Positions 63,487 through 64,000 of a DNA stretch of 64,000 nt are shown in pieces (position 1 is the stretch's first letter; each line of letters begins with the position of its first letter). A program made the translations under genes and the position numbers. The DNA lies in NCBI GenBank assembly GCA_963787185.1, contig CAWBCC010000009.1, forward strand, positions 186,001-250,000. Direction: 5' to 3'. Source of the DNA: JAJXZP01 sp963787185 (GTDB taxonomy: Bacteria; Spirochaetota; Spirochaetia; Treponematales; Rectinemataceae). The notes beneath the pieces are model-generated. The model was not told the origin of the DNA. It saw only the letters and a program-made list of their open reading frames with translations, and searched no databases.

Positions 63487-64000
63487 TCTACGCCCTTGTT
63501 GAGCACGGTATAGCCGACGATATACCACACACCGTCGCGGCGTTCGAGCTGGTAGGTATATTCCTTGACGAGGCGCAATTGATGATCCTGAAATTTCTCC
63601 AGTACCCGCACGGTGCCGCGATACGGCGTGTAATTGGTCTCGATGATTTCGAAGTCATAGGGCTGGACGACTATATCCTTGTCGACGACATCGGATTGGA
63701 GGTCGTCCCTGAAGCGCGCTATCATTCGGCGCTGGCCTGCGTCCGACTGTCTGTCGTAGATGGTCCTTTGATCCGGATTTCGCGTCAAGAGAGCCTCGAG
63801 GTCGAGGTAGAGAAAGAATTGATTCCAAAGTCCCTTTTGCCGCGCTACGATCGTGCGCCGCACCACCTCGTCGGGCGGCAGAGCCTCCGCTTTCAATGCT
63901 TCTCCCGTCTCTTGATTGATCATATCGAGAGCGGGGGGCAGCCCCGGAGAGGGCCTGACGGAGAGAAGGAGAATATTTGATACGACCGCAGGAGGGGCAT
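63483..64000 (-). CDS. Conserved envelope protein, 5' end cut by the window edge
   Basis: At least 146 residues from the ATG at 63923 (MINQETGEALKAEALPPDEV), but that ATG has no Shine-Dalgarno and the frame stays open to base 64000 with a hydrophobic stretch (VVSNILLLSVRPSPGLPPAL) typical of a signal peptide or membrane anchor, so the true start is probably outside. The mature part contains NQFFLYLDLEALLTRNPD and ends in YTYQLERRDGVWYIVGYTVL, a beta-rich end. It is translationally coupled to the PilZ-like gene. No known domain recognised. Confidence 0.6.
   Translation of the reverse strand, partial: APPAVVSNILLLSVRPSPGLPPALDMINQETGEALKAEALPPDEVVRRTIVARQKGLWNQFFLYLDLEALLTRNPDQRTIYDRQSDAGQRRMIARFRDDLQSDVVDKDIVVQPYDFEIIETNYTPYRGTVRVLEKFQDHQLRLVKEYTYQLERRDGVWYIVGYTVLNKGVE

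Overview
The window looks like a chromosomal segment of a high-GC spirochaete (order Spirochaetales, relative of Treponema/Spirochaeta). I infer this from a GreA carrying a very long helical-repeat N-terminus as in treponemes, several exported or membrane proteins of spirochaete type (VWA, TPR, LPP20-like lipoprotein, M28-like membrane protein), a tig-clpP-clpX-lon order, and no sign of plasmid, phage or other accessory cargo. Coding density is very high, neighbouring genes often overlap by ATGA or GTGA, and codon use is uniform.

Layout. 1-12.3 kb: the 3' end of tgt, an NlpC/P60 hydrolase and a HEAT-repeat protein; on the minus strand a TPR protein, giant GreA and a VWA protein; then rpe, three envelope/TPR proteins and dtd. 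12.3-16.6 kb, minus: pyruvate phosphate dikinase with an unusual lysine/alanine tail and a conserved protein of unknown role. 16.7-31.2 kb: M28-like membrane protein, dinB, an LPP20-like lipoprotein with a DUF503 protein, a 1420-residue outer-membrane-type protein, metG, a FemAB-like transferase, and AMMECR1 plus MEMO1 genes. 31.3-39.6 kb: an NtrC-type regulator, then (minus) five tRNA genes feeding into tig, clpP, clpX, lon and a macro-domain gene. 39.7-44.0 kb, minus: the AmmeMemoRadiSam radical SAM enzyme, an unknown protein, lnt, rsmD and smpB. 44.1-54.1 kb: lepB, hemW, small envelope genes, murI, rsgA, mutS2, a neuB-like synthase and a small zinc protein. 54.3-64 kb: yebC, ruvC, a 0.6-kb hairpin-rich repeat patch, ruvA-ruvB-queA, ispG, a TPR-like protein, aroB, arsR, and a PilZ-type protein with a truncated partner at the edge.

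How the genes fit together. Protein quality control (trigger factor, ClpXP, Lon, SmpB), ribosome and tRNA maintenance (RsgA, RsmD, MetG, Dtd, QueA, Tgt), envelope building (Lnt, LepB, MurI, FemAB-like, outer-membrane protein) and DNA repair (RuvABC, MutS2, DinB) dominate. The least ordinary features are regulatory or structural. About ten genes have a sigma70-like -10 box 6-9 nt before the start codon and no Shine-Dalgarno, which suggests leaderless mRNAs. Several divergent gene pairs share symmetric promoter boxes. A dispersed palindromic repeat family occurs at 39.68, 56.06 and 62.69 kb. The LepB has Gln where the catalytic Lys is expected. ruvC has no normal start codon. I found no CRISPR array, complete insertion sequence, rRNA gene or origin.
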